This document shows positions 46,749-58,100 of a stretch of 64,000 nt of DNA, piece by piece (within the stretch, counting starts at the first letter, position 1; every line of letters begins with the position of its first letter). Below the pieces are notes generated by a model that worked only from the letters and a program-made list of their open reading frames with translations, was not told the origin of the DNA and made no database searches. The DNA is from Hemileia vastatrix. Taxonomy: Eukaryota; Basidiomycota; Pucciniomycetes; Pucciniales; Zaghouaniaceae. The DNA lies in assembly GCA_030280995.1 (NCBI GenBank), contig JASXTE010000007.1, positions 7,493,501-7,557,500 on the forward strand, written 5' to 3'. The position numbers and the translations under genes were made by a program.

Positions 46749-47385
46749 ATGTTCAGCTTTCTTTCCAAATCTGTTACTGACATGGGTCCTTGCCAATACT
46801 GCATTGACAACAATCTCATCTGTACCATTACACCACCAGATCATCCCTACAGAACCTCCTGTGATGCCTGTCACTTTAGGAAGAAGACTTGTTTCAGACC
46901 TGGTCAATTTTCCTCTTCAACAACTTCTGTTCCTCCACAACCTGATCCACCTTCTACCAGCACCAAAAGATCCAGACTATCCATCCTGATCCCCAGACTG
47001 GTCAACAAATTACATCCTTCAAAAAAGAGTTCCAACCCCACTAAAACCGCTAGCTCTACCATCCCTGGTCCTTCAGATGGTAAGCCCAATACTTCTTCAT
47101 ACTGCAATCCAATCTGACAAATTTCCAGTTCATTTCCATCCAGACAGTGATGATGACAATGTGGGAAACATTGAAGCACCCTTACCTAATCCATTGCCCA
47201 CCATCAAAGACAAATTCCAACAACATTCTTCTCAACAAAAGAATCTCATTGTAAATTACTTCCAATCCACTCCTGCTAGGAATACACAGGACCTTGAGAA
47301 AAGGAAGAACCTCATTCATCAGTCCAAAGCCAATGCTGAACATTTTGTTACATCTCTTGATTCTCTTCTGCCTCTTGACTCTTGA
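46749..47385 (+). CDS. Cysteine-cluster protein, Zn2Cys6-like with swapped halves
   Basis: Two exons, 46749-47079 and 47129-47385, separated by a 49-nt intron (GTAAGC, branch CTGAC, TTTCCAG); 588 nt = 195 codons plus stop, intact. The start has a good context (CCACCATG). Residues 15-48 show Cys-X2-Cys-X6-Cys-X12-Cys-X2-Cys-X6-Cys, the spacing of a Zn(II)2Cys6 cluster. However, the second half (CDACHFRKKTC) looks like the usual first half of that domain, and the first half (CQYCIDNNLIC) like the usual second half. A Ser/Pro/Thr-rich, basic linker and a polar C-terminus follow. DNA or nucleic-acid binding is a guess from the motif. A broken relative lies 700 bp downstream. It could be a host gene or transposon cargo. 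Confidence 0.6.
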
Positions 47386-48080
47386 TTAATCTCGTGACTT
47401 AGAAATAAAAAAAATTCTTGATCTCTCCAGACTTCCTGAACGTAGCCAATCATAAAAAAATAATTACTCAGTTTACAGTCTTGGGGGACTAATCCTCAAT
47501 TTTAAGTCTTGGGGGACTAACAGCCCTCATTTTATAGTCTTGGGGGACTCAAAAACTCTCAGTTTATATTCTTGGGGGACTCAAAACCTAAATAAAAAAG
47601 ACAGAACCAGAGATCAAAACATTAAAGACCAAAGAAACTAACCAACATTCTGGGGTAACTATTCTACAGAGCAGCCAGCTCATCAGTTACCCCCACACTT
47701 GCCTTAATTAAATTCAGGGACTCCCCCTTTGGATTACCTCTTCCAGAATTACACCAACATCACATTATCAGTTTATAGTCCTGAAGGACTCAACCATCAA
47801 CCCCTACTCAGCTTATAGTCTTGGGGGACTACACAATTTTCAGTTTAAAGTCTTGATGGATTGACCACAGTGTTCAGTTTAAAGTCTTGACAGACTTTCC
47901 CAGTTTTTAGTTTAAAGTATTGACAGACTAAAACACATTTTGCATAAAAGGGCGGAGCCAGCTCCATGCACAATGCTCTGCAGCCCACCTGCTGAACTTT
48001 CAGTCTCCTTTCATCATCTACAATCACTGATAAAATTTTCTTTCATCTCATTTCTTTTCATTGTTGTTCTTTCACAGATC
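47386..48080. repeat. Array of TTATAGTCTTGGGGGACT repeats plus a hairpin element
   Basis: About nine copies of a 20-odd-bp motif (CAGTTTAxAGTCTTGGGGGACT-like, several worn) lie at irregular spacing between 47469 and 47930. A hairpin element, TGGGGTAACT...AGTTACCCCC (47651-47706), sits in the middle. Both motifs recur at 50.65-51.06 kb. No protein-coding signal. Confidence 0.75.
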
Positions 48081-49632
48081 ATGGCTGAATCTCCAGAATT
48101 TGACCCATCAGACCTTCCTTGCTTCACTGCTCCAAAAGAATATTCTTGTAAACAGTGCATCCACATGTGCAGGCCTTGAAATTTCACTCTTCCTACTCCT
48201 AAGGCCAAATTATATAACAGAGCCTGTGATTCTTGCAACTCTAAAAAGAAAATATGTTATAGAGACCCCAATTATCCAATACCTCTGCCTTCACCTTCTC
48301 ATAAATATATCTCCAGATCTCCTACCAGGTCACCAGAACTTGGACCTGCTTCCTCTTCTTTATCTTCCGCTCCCCTCAGAAGATCACACCGTTCTATTCC
48401 CAAAACACTCCCTAAAAGACCGGATTTATCTTCTCAAGAATCAGCCTTTATCTCCACAAATCCGGTTAAAATATCTTCAAAATCAGCTCCCAGGCTGCTA
48501 GACCACGTCCAGGCGGCCCACCTGCCTTGCCAGAAAGCAAAAATCAGGCTCAAAACTCCCAAATTCAGCCAGATAACAGCCAAAATCTACCATTAAGCAC
48601 CAAAAACTCTACAAAACAACCTCCTAGTGCTCCCAGAGAAATGCATACACACACAAATTCTTCATCAGAAAACAACAAAAATTCTGACATCTCTAGAAGG
48701 CTTGCCAGAGGACCTCCTGAAAACACCCAAGCATGCAACACTGCTCCCAAACAAAAATATCCTATTCCACCAAGAAGAACAAACTAAACCTCTCCTCTGG
48801 CCCCCAATTATTCCTCTGATAGTTCCCTTTCTTCCAGATCTTCATCCAGAAGATCACAATCAGCTTCCAGGTCACCTTCTCCTGTTCCTTCCTTCAACAA
48901 CCCTGGTACTCCACCACCAGTGTCCAACCCAACTGGGCCAGGCAATAATATACACAACAAAAACAGAAGCCGTGCTGCTCCAACCAGACCACAGGAACAA
49001 CCTCCTTCTAGTCCATCTTCGCAAAACCATTTAGAGAATGATCATGAGAATCCATACCTCCATCTGGTGGATCCTCCTACAAAATGCATTCAGAATTCTT
49101 CAACAGCTCAAATCGCGACGACTTACAAATTTGATGAGCTCCCAATCTGTAAGTACCAAATTAATAAATCCAATTTCTTTAACACAGAACAATTAATGAT
49201 CCAATTCTTCTGTGTAGTTAGACCCCACCTCCTGAAACTGAAATTGGGATTGGCCAACCTCTAGAAACTACCTTAACGCTTGATTACGCCAACATGAAAC
49301 AACACCTAAGCATGATGTGTTCAAACATGCTTAAGGCCTTTTCTCTTCATGGTCCATTGAATGAGTTTGAGAAGAATCTGAGGAAACAGCTCCTTGATGG
49401 CCACTGGAAGATGCCTAGAATAATCAAGCACATGTTCCAGCACTCTATCCCAACTTCTTCTACTTCTTCCCAGAAATTACCTTCTACTCCAGTACCTGAC
49501 CATTATAACCCATATATGCTTTCCAGCCACCTACATCACAAAGAACACAGTTCTTCCTCCAATCCTAACAAAAAGCAAAAACACCACCATAGTCCAGAAC
49601 AACCTCCAGAGGCTTCTTCTTCCAGACATTAA
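48081..49632 (+). pseudogene. Broken relative of the cysteine-cluster gene
   Basis: It begins MAESPEFDPSDLPC and has CKQC at residues 23-26; seven residues on, where the third Cys should stand, is TGA (48177-48179). The frame then gives ACDSCNSKKKIC, the RKK-type half of the cluster. A long Ser/Pro/Lys/Arg-rich region follows, with a frame change near 48497 and a stop at 48785-48787, then TYKFDELPIC, a possible intron donor GTAAGTACC near 49150, and a C-terminal block MCSNMLKAFSLHGPLNEFEK with LRKQLLDGHWKMPRIIKHMF, ending at 49632. The layout resembles the intact gene upstream but is longer. At least three lesions make it a pseudogene, though some may be missed introns. Confidence 0.5.
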
Positions 49633-49732
49633 AATAAAAAGAAAGAAATTAATAAGTCACTAAATAGAGAGAACAATAATAATTAACAGATATATATATA
49701 TAATTTGTTTTATTTTTAATTTAATTTAATTT
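49633..49732. other. Spacer before the microsatellite
   Basis: AT-rich, includes ATATATATAT; nothing else seen. Confidence 0.5.
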
Positions 49733-50050
49733 ATTTATTTCTATTTTTATTTTTATTTTTAGTTTTAGTTTTAGTTTTATTTTTATTTTTATTTTTATTT
49801 TTATTTCTATTTTTATTTTTATTTTTATTTTTATTTTTATTTTTATTTTTATTTTTATTTTTATTTTTATTTTTATTTTTATTTTTATTTTTATTTTTAT
49901 TTTTATTTTTATTTTTATTTTTATTTTTATTTTTATTTTTATTTTTATTTTTATTTTTATTTTTATTTTTATTTTTATTTTTATTTTAATTTTCTAATTT
50001 TAATTTTAATTTTAATTTTATTTTTTATTTTATTTTATTTTTATTTATAT
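49733..50050. repeat. (ATTTTT)n microsatellite
   Basis: About 300 bp of hexamer ATTTTT with few interruptions (some TTTTAG near 49758-49778, TTTTAA near the right end). The core is nearly perfect from about 49805 to 49985. Strand composition is almost pure T on the plus strand. Confidence 0.95.
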
Positions 50051-51192
50051 TTTTATTTAAACTACTAACATACTAAAAAAAACTTGAAAATAATTAAACA
50101 AAATTACCCAAAAAATATGACAGCTGAGAAATTAAAATAAAATGAATAACAATAATAAAATGAGATAAATAATAATTACAAATGGTATCCCCCAGCCAAT
50201 TGATGAGCTGATCCCCTGATACCTTACCCACATTCAAGTGCACCTTGATGTGGATACACCTTTAAATGATTTTTAAATGAATTGAGATCAAAAATAAATT
50301 AAGAAAAATAATATCAATAAAGCAAAAATGAAATAAATAGAAATCAAAGAAAATAATAAAAAATGAGAAAGAAATAAAAAAAGAAAATAGCATTTCCCGG
50401 CCAATTTATGAGCCTTTCCCAACCAATGCTTGCCCACATCCAGGTGACCCTGATGTGGTGACACCATATAACGTAATCTTGTGATTTTTCCCTCTTTATA
50501 TCCTAATAACCCCCATAAAAATTAAAAGAATAAAAGAGAAAATAATAATAATCCAAAACTACCATCAAACACAAACATAGAAACAAAAATTAAAGAAAAG
50601 AAAAAGACAAAGTCTGGCTCCATAGAAAGTACAAAACCAAAGAAGCCAGTCTTGAATCAGTAAGCCAGTTTAAAGTCATAGTGGACTTGAAATCTGAATA
50701 ACAAAAACCAGAACTAGGATTTAACTAGGAAAAACAAAATACTTGAAACAGACATTATGGGGTAATTTTTTACAGAGCATCCAGTTCAACAGCTACCCCC
50801 ACACTTTCCAAAATAAAATCTAGAAGCCCCCTGGGTACCTTCTAACAAAAACACAACATCCAACACCATAAACCAAAACCAATAAGCATGAAGATTCTGG
50901 CACTTGAAGACTAAAAGAATTTCCAGTTTAAAGTCATAGAGGAATATAACCTATGAAAAGAAACCATTACCAGGGTTAAACCAAATTAAGAGAAGGGGTT
51001 GGAAACAGACAATCTGGGGTAACTTTTCTACAGAGAAGCCAGCCCATAAGTTACCCCCACACTTGCCAAAAAAAATCTAGAAGCCACACCTGCGGGTACC
51101 TTCTAACAAAAAAAGTTTCCAACAAAACAGATGCACAGCATCACCAAAATCCAAAACTAAAGAATGGTCCATAGTTTATCCTCATTATGGAG
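50051..51192. repeat. Imperfect tandem repeats, possibly the 3' region of a retroelement
   Basis: Two repeat types. First, about 75 bp beginning CCAGCCAATTGATGAGC and containing CCCACATTCAAGTG...TTGATGTGG occurs near 50190 and 50400. Second, a roughly 258-bp unit (CCAGTTTAAAGTCATAG, then TGGGGTAA...TTACCCCCACACTT, then AATCTAGAAGCC...GGTACCTTCTAAC) occurs at 50656-50913 and 50918-51115, with a partial third copy near 47560-47800. It lies downstream of the minus-strand pol at 51193-53880, so it may be that element's 3' end or LTR, but no LTR border was found. Confidence 0.55.
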
Positions 51193-53880
51193 TCAATCTT
51201 CCTCACTTCTAGTGCCTCTTAGATAAAATCTCTTCACCTGATCAGAAGTCACTCTCTTCTTTAAGACTATGCCATCTAACTCCTTCAAAAAATAAGAACC
51301 TCCAGACACCTGAGATCTGACTCTGTAAGGTCCATTCCATCTGTCAGAAAACATCTTTCCCCACTGACTCTCCAAACTTCTATTATACACCAAAACCATA
51401 CAACCAGGTTTCAAGGGATTCCTGAGTCTATGAGCCAACTTCTTGTCCCAGTCTCTGACTCATTGATTTCTTATCTTCATCATTCTAGAGTATGCCTTCT
51501 CTTGACATTCCTCTCTACATTCCAACTGTTGCATCCTGGCACAGAGCAAATCTTCAGTAAAGCACACATCATCCCAATAAATTCCAAGATAAGAGAAAGC
51601 TTCCAAATCCACTGGTAGAACAGCTTTCTGCCCAAACATTAATTCATAAGGGGAATAGCAAATTTTCCTTTTCACAGTGACCCCATCAGCAAGTAAACCT
51701 AAGGGTAAATAATGCCTCCACTTTTCAGCACTATCTCCACACATCTTCACCAAATCATTCTTGATAACTTGATGGCCTCTCTCAACCATCCCTTCAGCTT
51801 CAGGATCATGAGGTGTAGCCACTCTGACTTTAGAACCAATACTTGCCACTGATTCTTAAAATTCAGCTCCAAACTCTGGCCCACCATCAACAGTGACCAA
51901 CTTCATCAACCCATACCTAAATACCCATTCCTTCTTTAAAAATTCTGCCACATTTTTTGCAGTAAAATTAACCAGAGGCACTGCCTCAACCCAACCAGAC
52001 AAATCATCCCTGGAAACAATCAAGTATTTATACCTGCCCTCTTTAATATGGACAGCATCCAAACTGACTCTTCCAAACACAGTTGATTCACCAGTAGCAC
52101 AGCCAACCTCTTTAGGTTTCAGGTGACTTCTTCTATGACATTTTTCACAAGATTGAACCCAACCCTGAACAGCCAACTTCATACCTGGCCACCAAAATCT
52201 GTCTGCTACTCTTCTATAAGTCTTCCCAAAGCCTCTAAGACCAAGTTCTTCATGCAAAGCCTTATTCACTAACTCTTTACCCTTCTTCTGAGTTACCACC
52301 ACTTGAGTATTTGGATGTCTCCTCCCCATCAACCTCCTTCCTGATAAATAGAAGCCAGGACTCTTCTTCTTGATTGCCACCCAAGTATCATCATCACAAA
52401 TATCTGGCCTCTCCAAGGTTAACAGATATTCAACCATAATAAAATAAAACCCAGTCTGACCCCAGGTCTCATCTTAGAAATCCAACAAAACAACATCCAA
52501 GGGTACAACCCTGTCATCAAAATCTCCAGTGTACACATGAGTAATGCGACTAGCCCATCCAGGACACCAATCCCTAAACTTTTTTACGTCCTTTTCCTTC
52601 CACTGAATTTAAAGAGAATCCAGTTCTCCAATAAAAAACACCATTTTCCAATTTTGAGCCATCCAAAACAACGGCCCCATCTTCATCAAAAAAAACATCC
52701 TGATCACCAGAATCAAGATCAGAACCAGCCAGTTTAACCTCTTGGTGGAGGAGAGAACACTCATCCAGTTTAACCTCATGGGGGAGGAGAGAAAAATCAT
52801 CAGTGTCCTTTTGTGCTGGCCCTAACAACTGGGACATCTTCATCAAAATCTTCAGAGTCTGAATCTTCATCCGTGGTTGGTCTCCTTGATAATCCATCTG
52901 GAATCAAAAAAGTTTTTCCAGGTTTGTGTACCAGGTCAAAAGAAAAATGCTGAATAAATGCCACCCACCTCATCATTGGAGCATTTGGAAGACTAGGTGT
53001 ATTGATCATTTGAATCAGAGATTTTACATCCACCTGCAGCTTAACATGATTCCCCCCAAAAAAATAGGTAGCTTCTTCAAAATTTTTGCTACACCACACA
53101 ATTCCAACTTCAGGTGAGAATATCTAGATTCACCCTCATTAAATACCATGGACTCATACCTTACTGGCCTGACCCTCCCAGTTTTATCTTCCTGAGACAA
53201 CACAGAACCATCCACAATATAACTTGAGTCCACTTCCAGATAGATTTTTCCAGCACCAACATCATAATCCAACTTGTGAAGAATAATATCTTCACCCACC
53301 AACTTTTTCAACTTCTGAAAAGCCTCTTCACACTCTTCAGTCTATTCCCACACCACATCTTTCCTGGTAAACTTCCTCAAAGGTGAAGCTAAAAAAGAAA
53401 AATCTTTAATAAAAATTCTGATGTACACACAAACCCCTAAAAATCCCCTGACTTACATAGTATTTTTAGGCCTTTGCCATGACTGAATTTTATTGAATTT
53501 CATCTTTGCCATAATCCTTCCCTCCTTACATACAACTTGACCCAGAATTTTCAGAGCAGGAACACAAAAACAAAACTTTGACCCAGAAATGGTAAAACCA
53601 GCCTCTTCAATCCTAAACAATACTCTCTCTAGAGTAATTGCATATTCCCAAAAAAATCTCCCTATACCTGCATTCTCCTTCAGCACCGCATTTACATAAT
53701 CAGTGGAGGGTCCTTTGATTCCACCATCATCAATAAAAATACCAGCATGAGTAGGGACCTTCTCCTGTAAAATCCAAGCCATTTGTGCTTGATATACTGC
53801 TAGTGAATTAGTTGCTCCTTGAGGAAACCTAGTAAGCTGAAATCTTCCCAGAAGAGTATCAAACGTTGTAAGTGGCCATG
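51193..53880 (-). pseudogene. Ty3/gypsy pol of a third lineage (element B), partial and broken
   Basis: Minus-strand order: reverse transcriptase part (53880-53453) with QAQMAWILQEKVPTHAGIF and FIDD in place of YIDD; RNase H (53311-52800) with KIYLEVDSSYIVDGSVLSQE and KPGKTFLIPDGLSRR; integrase zinc-binding region with HEELGLRGFGKTYRRV and CEKCHRR (52250-52130); integrase core with SLDAVHI, TVDGGPEFG and GMVERGHQVIK (catalytic Asp, Asp and Glu visible); and a C-terminal tail ending TRSEED at 51193. Stops and shifts occur near 53340, 52450, 51855 and 51455. The N-terminal half (gag, protease, start of RT) is missing because a family-2 element inserted at 53902; it may continue beyond the window. 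Confidence 0.85.
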
Positions 53881-53901
53881 AATCTGTGTGAAGTTCCCTT
53901 T

Positions 53902-55079
53902 TGTCAGTTTATGCTAGTATATAAGTATGATTTAATAGTAAATATTAAAGGTGCAACTACTTATTAATAAATGATTTAGTGAGTAAACCTCAGGGGAAGA
54001 CTAATAAGCTAGTTCTTCTCAATTTAAACTCACAATACTTGGATGTTATGCATGCTAGTGGTGGAAAATAGAATAATAAAATATAGTTTTTAGCTTATAT
54101 AAAGATAATATCTTTTTATAAAGGCTTTATAATATGTTTCTATATGATAATAATTGTTTTATAGTGTTTATTTGATTTTTAGTAAGTAAGTGATATCTAA
54201 TAACTGTCAAAATCCTCCCTTACTTATACCAAAATCCACTGGAGTGCACAGACCTTCAATCCAGATGATGTCACTGCTATCCCCAGAAATTACAGCACTG
54301 TGAGGGCCTATCACCTCCCCATGGTGTCCACTTCAAGCAGTTTCAACAACCAGACCTCCAGTAAAGACCCTCCATCACAATTAATGATACCACAGACTCA
54401 TACCATAAATAGAATAAGTAGATCAAAGCGGATACCATAAAGAAACAGGTAAAATAACTCATCCAAAAAGTATAAAATGAAAACCAAAGCATATAAAGGA
54501 ACCAAATTAGCTTTCCAAGCTCCCAATAACATCCACAAGAATCCATATTAACCCAGTAATCATATCCCAACCCATAAATCCGTGAAAATCCATCCAAGGA
54601 AGCAGATTAAGTTGTCCAAACTGGATATATGCGCCTGAAATAAGTGTATATGGTTGTGTAGGCGTTGTGAGTCCACTGGATATGTCCATATGACCTAAAA
54701 TAAGCAGAAAAATAAAGGTTATAGGCTATTAAGAGGTTAAAACCCACTTATAGAACTAAATATACATAATATAACTACATATTTCACTGAATATGAGGTT
54801 TATGCATACATATAAGCTTATTTATGTCTATAATTACTTAATATCACTTAAGATAAGTATATTATGAGTCCATTAACACCTTAATAAGTATTATTAGGCT
54901 ATGTATAAGCTATTTAAACTACTTTAAGTCATAAAATAGTATAATAATTATATATATATGTATTATAACCATATATATAAGTATTTTAACCTTATTTTAA
55001 AGCAATAAGCTTAATGTAATTAAGGTTATCTTATTTTAAACATAAGAATTATTCAGTACTGGAGATACCTAGGCTGAAA
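53902..55079 (-). repeat. 3' LTR of the minus-strand family-2 element
   Basis: Reverse complement of LTR-2, 1178 bp, from TGTCAGTTTATGCTAG to CCTAGGCTGAAA. The reversed polypurine tract (CTCCCTCACCC) follows at 55080-55090. On the minus strand it contains open frames of 60 codons (54689-54507) and 84 codons (54597-54343) that resemble frames in the 19055 copy. Confidence 0.92.
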
Positions 55080-55195
55080 CTCCCTCACCCAAAAAAAACA
55101 ATAAAAAAATGTTAAGACATTTTAATTAATAAGTAAGGAGTGAATAGAAATAAAATTTTAAAATTTCTATGATACATATACTGAATTAAACAGTA

Positions 55196-58100
55196 TTATT
55201 TGAATTTAAATTTTTTCAAGAGATTTTTAAGTTCAGGGATTTCATTTTCTGGAATCCACTGGTCTTATTCACTTAATTTATTTTTGAACCTCAATAGATA
55301 CTCAACCCCCTTTTCTTTAGTAAGGTGTCTCTTTTTAAGTATCTTTTCTATTTCTGCATTTTAAACTATTTCTTCAGGTTGCTGTTTATTCCTTCCTGAT
55401 CTTCTTGGAAATAGAGAAGTATCATTAGAATGTTATGGTTTTATAAAAGAAATAGGAAATACTGGATGTTTTCTATCATATGGTGCATATTGAATAACTT
55501 CAACAGAATTGTTACCAACCATCTTTTTTACTACAAATATTCCAATGAGTGGTTCCTTCAATTTAAAATTACCATTTAAATTGAAATGTAGTTTAGAAAT
55601 AAGGACTTCATCACCCTCTTTGAACATTTGTTCTTTATGGGCTTTATCCCATCTTTTTTTCTCATACTCAAATTCCTTATTTATACATTCTTGAGCATGC
55701 TTTCTGTATAATTCTTGCATCTGAAGAGAAGATTTTGTACCTGGATGGATATCCAATCTAGGTAATTCATTAAGAGTTTTAGCAGGGGTATTAGGTACAT
55801 AACCCAACCATAACTCAAATGGCTTTTTGCCAGTGACAGAATGTATTGTACTATTGTATGCGAATTTTAAACCTGGGATAAGGGTTACCCAATCATGTGT
55901 GAATTTGTCATTGTCTTTAAATTCAAGAACAAAAGCACAATATCTTCTTATCATATCTTCTAAAGTTTGTATCCCTCTTTCTGCTAGTCCATCAGTTTGT
56001 GGATGGTGTGCTGTAGAAAGATTTAATTGACACCCTGAAACATCCATAAGTGATGTCCAGAACTAAAAAGTAAATTTAGAATCTCTGTCTGAGACTATTG
56101 CTTTGGGTAAACCTGCTATATCTAACATTTTGCACTACCATAAAAAAGCTAAGTCTTTTGCAGAAAACTCATTATGGGTAGGAACAAATTCACACATTTT
56201 TGTAAATCTATCTACAATTACCCAGAAGTAGTAATAATTCTTATGCCCTGCTATTGGCAAACCTGTTACAAAGTCCATGTTAACTATTTCCCATGGAGCT
56301 TTTGGTTGCTCAAGTTGTTGTAATAAACCAGCTCTTTTGCCTGTCAATCTTATAGATTTCTGACAAGAATCACATGTCTTAACATATTTTTGAACATCAT
56401 CAGACATGTTAATCCACCAAGCTGTATTTTTTACTCTGGTTAATGTTTTATGGAAGTCAAAATGACCTACTAATATATCATCATGACATATGCTTAACAT
56501 TAACTCCTTCATTGAATGGGGAATTACAATTACATTGCTTAATTTCTTCCTGTAATATATAAAACCATCCTCAATGGGAAATTTTCCTTTTTCTAATGCT
56601 TCTTTATACTTTTGTGGTAATGTTTTTATTAAAGCACTCATTGAAGCATTAGATGGATCATTTAATATTGTAGTAAGTTTACTCAAGTCAGGATCTGAAG
56701 CATAATTATCAAGAATTGATTGCATAAATTCATCCTCAAGATCTACAATATAAATGCCATAAATGTTAATAATCACTGTTTCAGGAACATAAGCAGGATT
56801 ATCATCATTATTGGGTTGAGGTACTCTAGATAACAGATCTACATTAGAGTGTAAGTTTCCTGCTCTATGTGTAATAGTCATCCATCTTCTGTATTCTTGT
56901 ACAGCTAATTGCCATCTAAACATATGTCTATTGAAGTTTTAATGTTTAAGAGTGACTTAACTGCACTACAGTCAGTTATTAACTCAAGTTTTTGGTCTTC
57001 CAGGTAATAATGTAGCTTCTCAAGAGCCCATACTACTGCCAAAAATTCAAGTTGAGTAGCACCATATTTTAATTCACTACTTCTTAGAGTAGGTGAAATA
57101 TAGAAAATTATTACTTCTGACATTTTTCCTTCAATAAGTTATTTTTGATTCAAAGCAGCACCCAGACCAATAAAACTTGCATCTGTATACAATACAAAAG
57201 GCAATTAGAAATCTGGTAATCCCAAGATAGTAGCTGTCATCAAACATTCTTTCAACTTATCAAAAGCCTTTTATCTTTCATTATTCCAAATGAAAGCTTC
57301 TGATTTCTTTATCAGTGTGTTCAATTGTGCAGAAATTAATTGGTAGTTCTTTATATATTGTCTATAATAACCACACATACCAAGAAAAGATTGTATATCA
57401 TTTTCATTTTGAGGAATTCCAATATTCTTGATTGCAGCCACCTTATTTAGGTCTACCCATATTTGTAAGCCAGATACAATATGACCAAGCACTTTTAAAG
57501 ACTCAAACCCAAATTTACATTTTTTTAATGCAAGGGTCATTTTTATTTCATCTATTTTCTGAAATACCTTCCTTAAATGGATTAAGTGTTCATCATATGT
57601 CTTAGAGAACACTATGATGTCATCAATATATGCCATTAACCATCCCTCAATCATTTCATTATGGAATGTTATATCCATTAATTTCTGAAATAATGAAGTA
57701 GCATTTTTTGGTCCAAATGGTATCCTGACATATTTATATATTCCCATATGTGTTATTATCAACAAAAAGTTCTGTGAATTCTTTTCTACAGGAATCTGAT
57801 GGTACCCTTTATTTCCATCTAGGCAACTTATATACTTAGCACCTTTAAGGGTAGCATGTATAGAGGCAATCCTTGGCAAGGGATAAATATCATCCACTGT
57901 GAATGTATTTAATCCTATATAATCACTGCACAGTCTTGCTTTATCTTGTTCATAAGAAATTAGCACTGGTGATATTACACAATATTTTGGTGTAGATTCA
58001 ACTTTTCAATAATTTTCATTTTTAATAACATTTTAATATTATCCTCTATGTCTTTCCTACTTCATTGGTGAATCATGGTATGGTTTCTTTTTAAGACTAG

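Noticed and set aside
47469..47930. CRISPR-like array
   Set aside because: Spacing is irregular, copies are worn and the genome is eukaryotic.
48177..48179. TGA read as selenocysteine
   Set aside because: Fungi generally lack the pathway and the gene has other lesions; a nonsense change is simpler.
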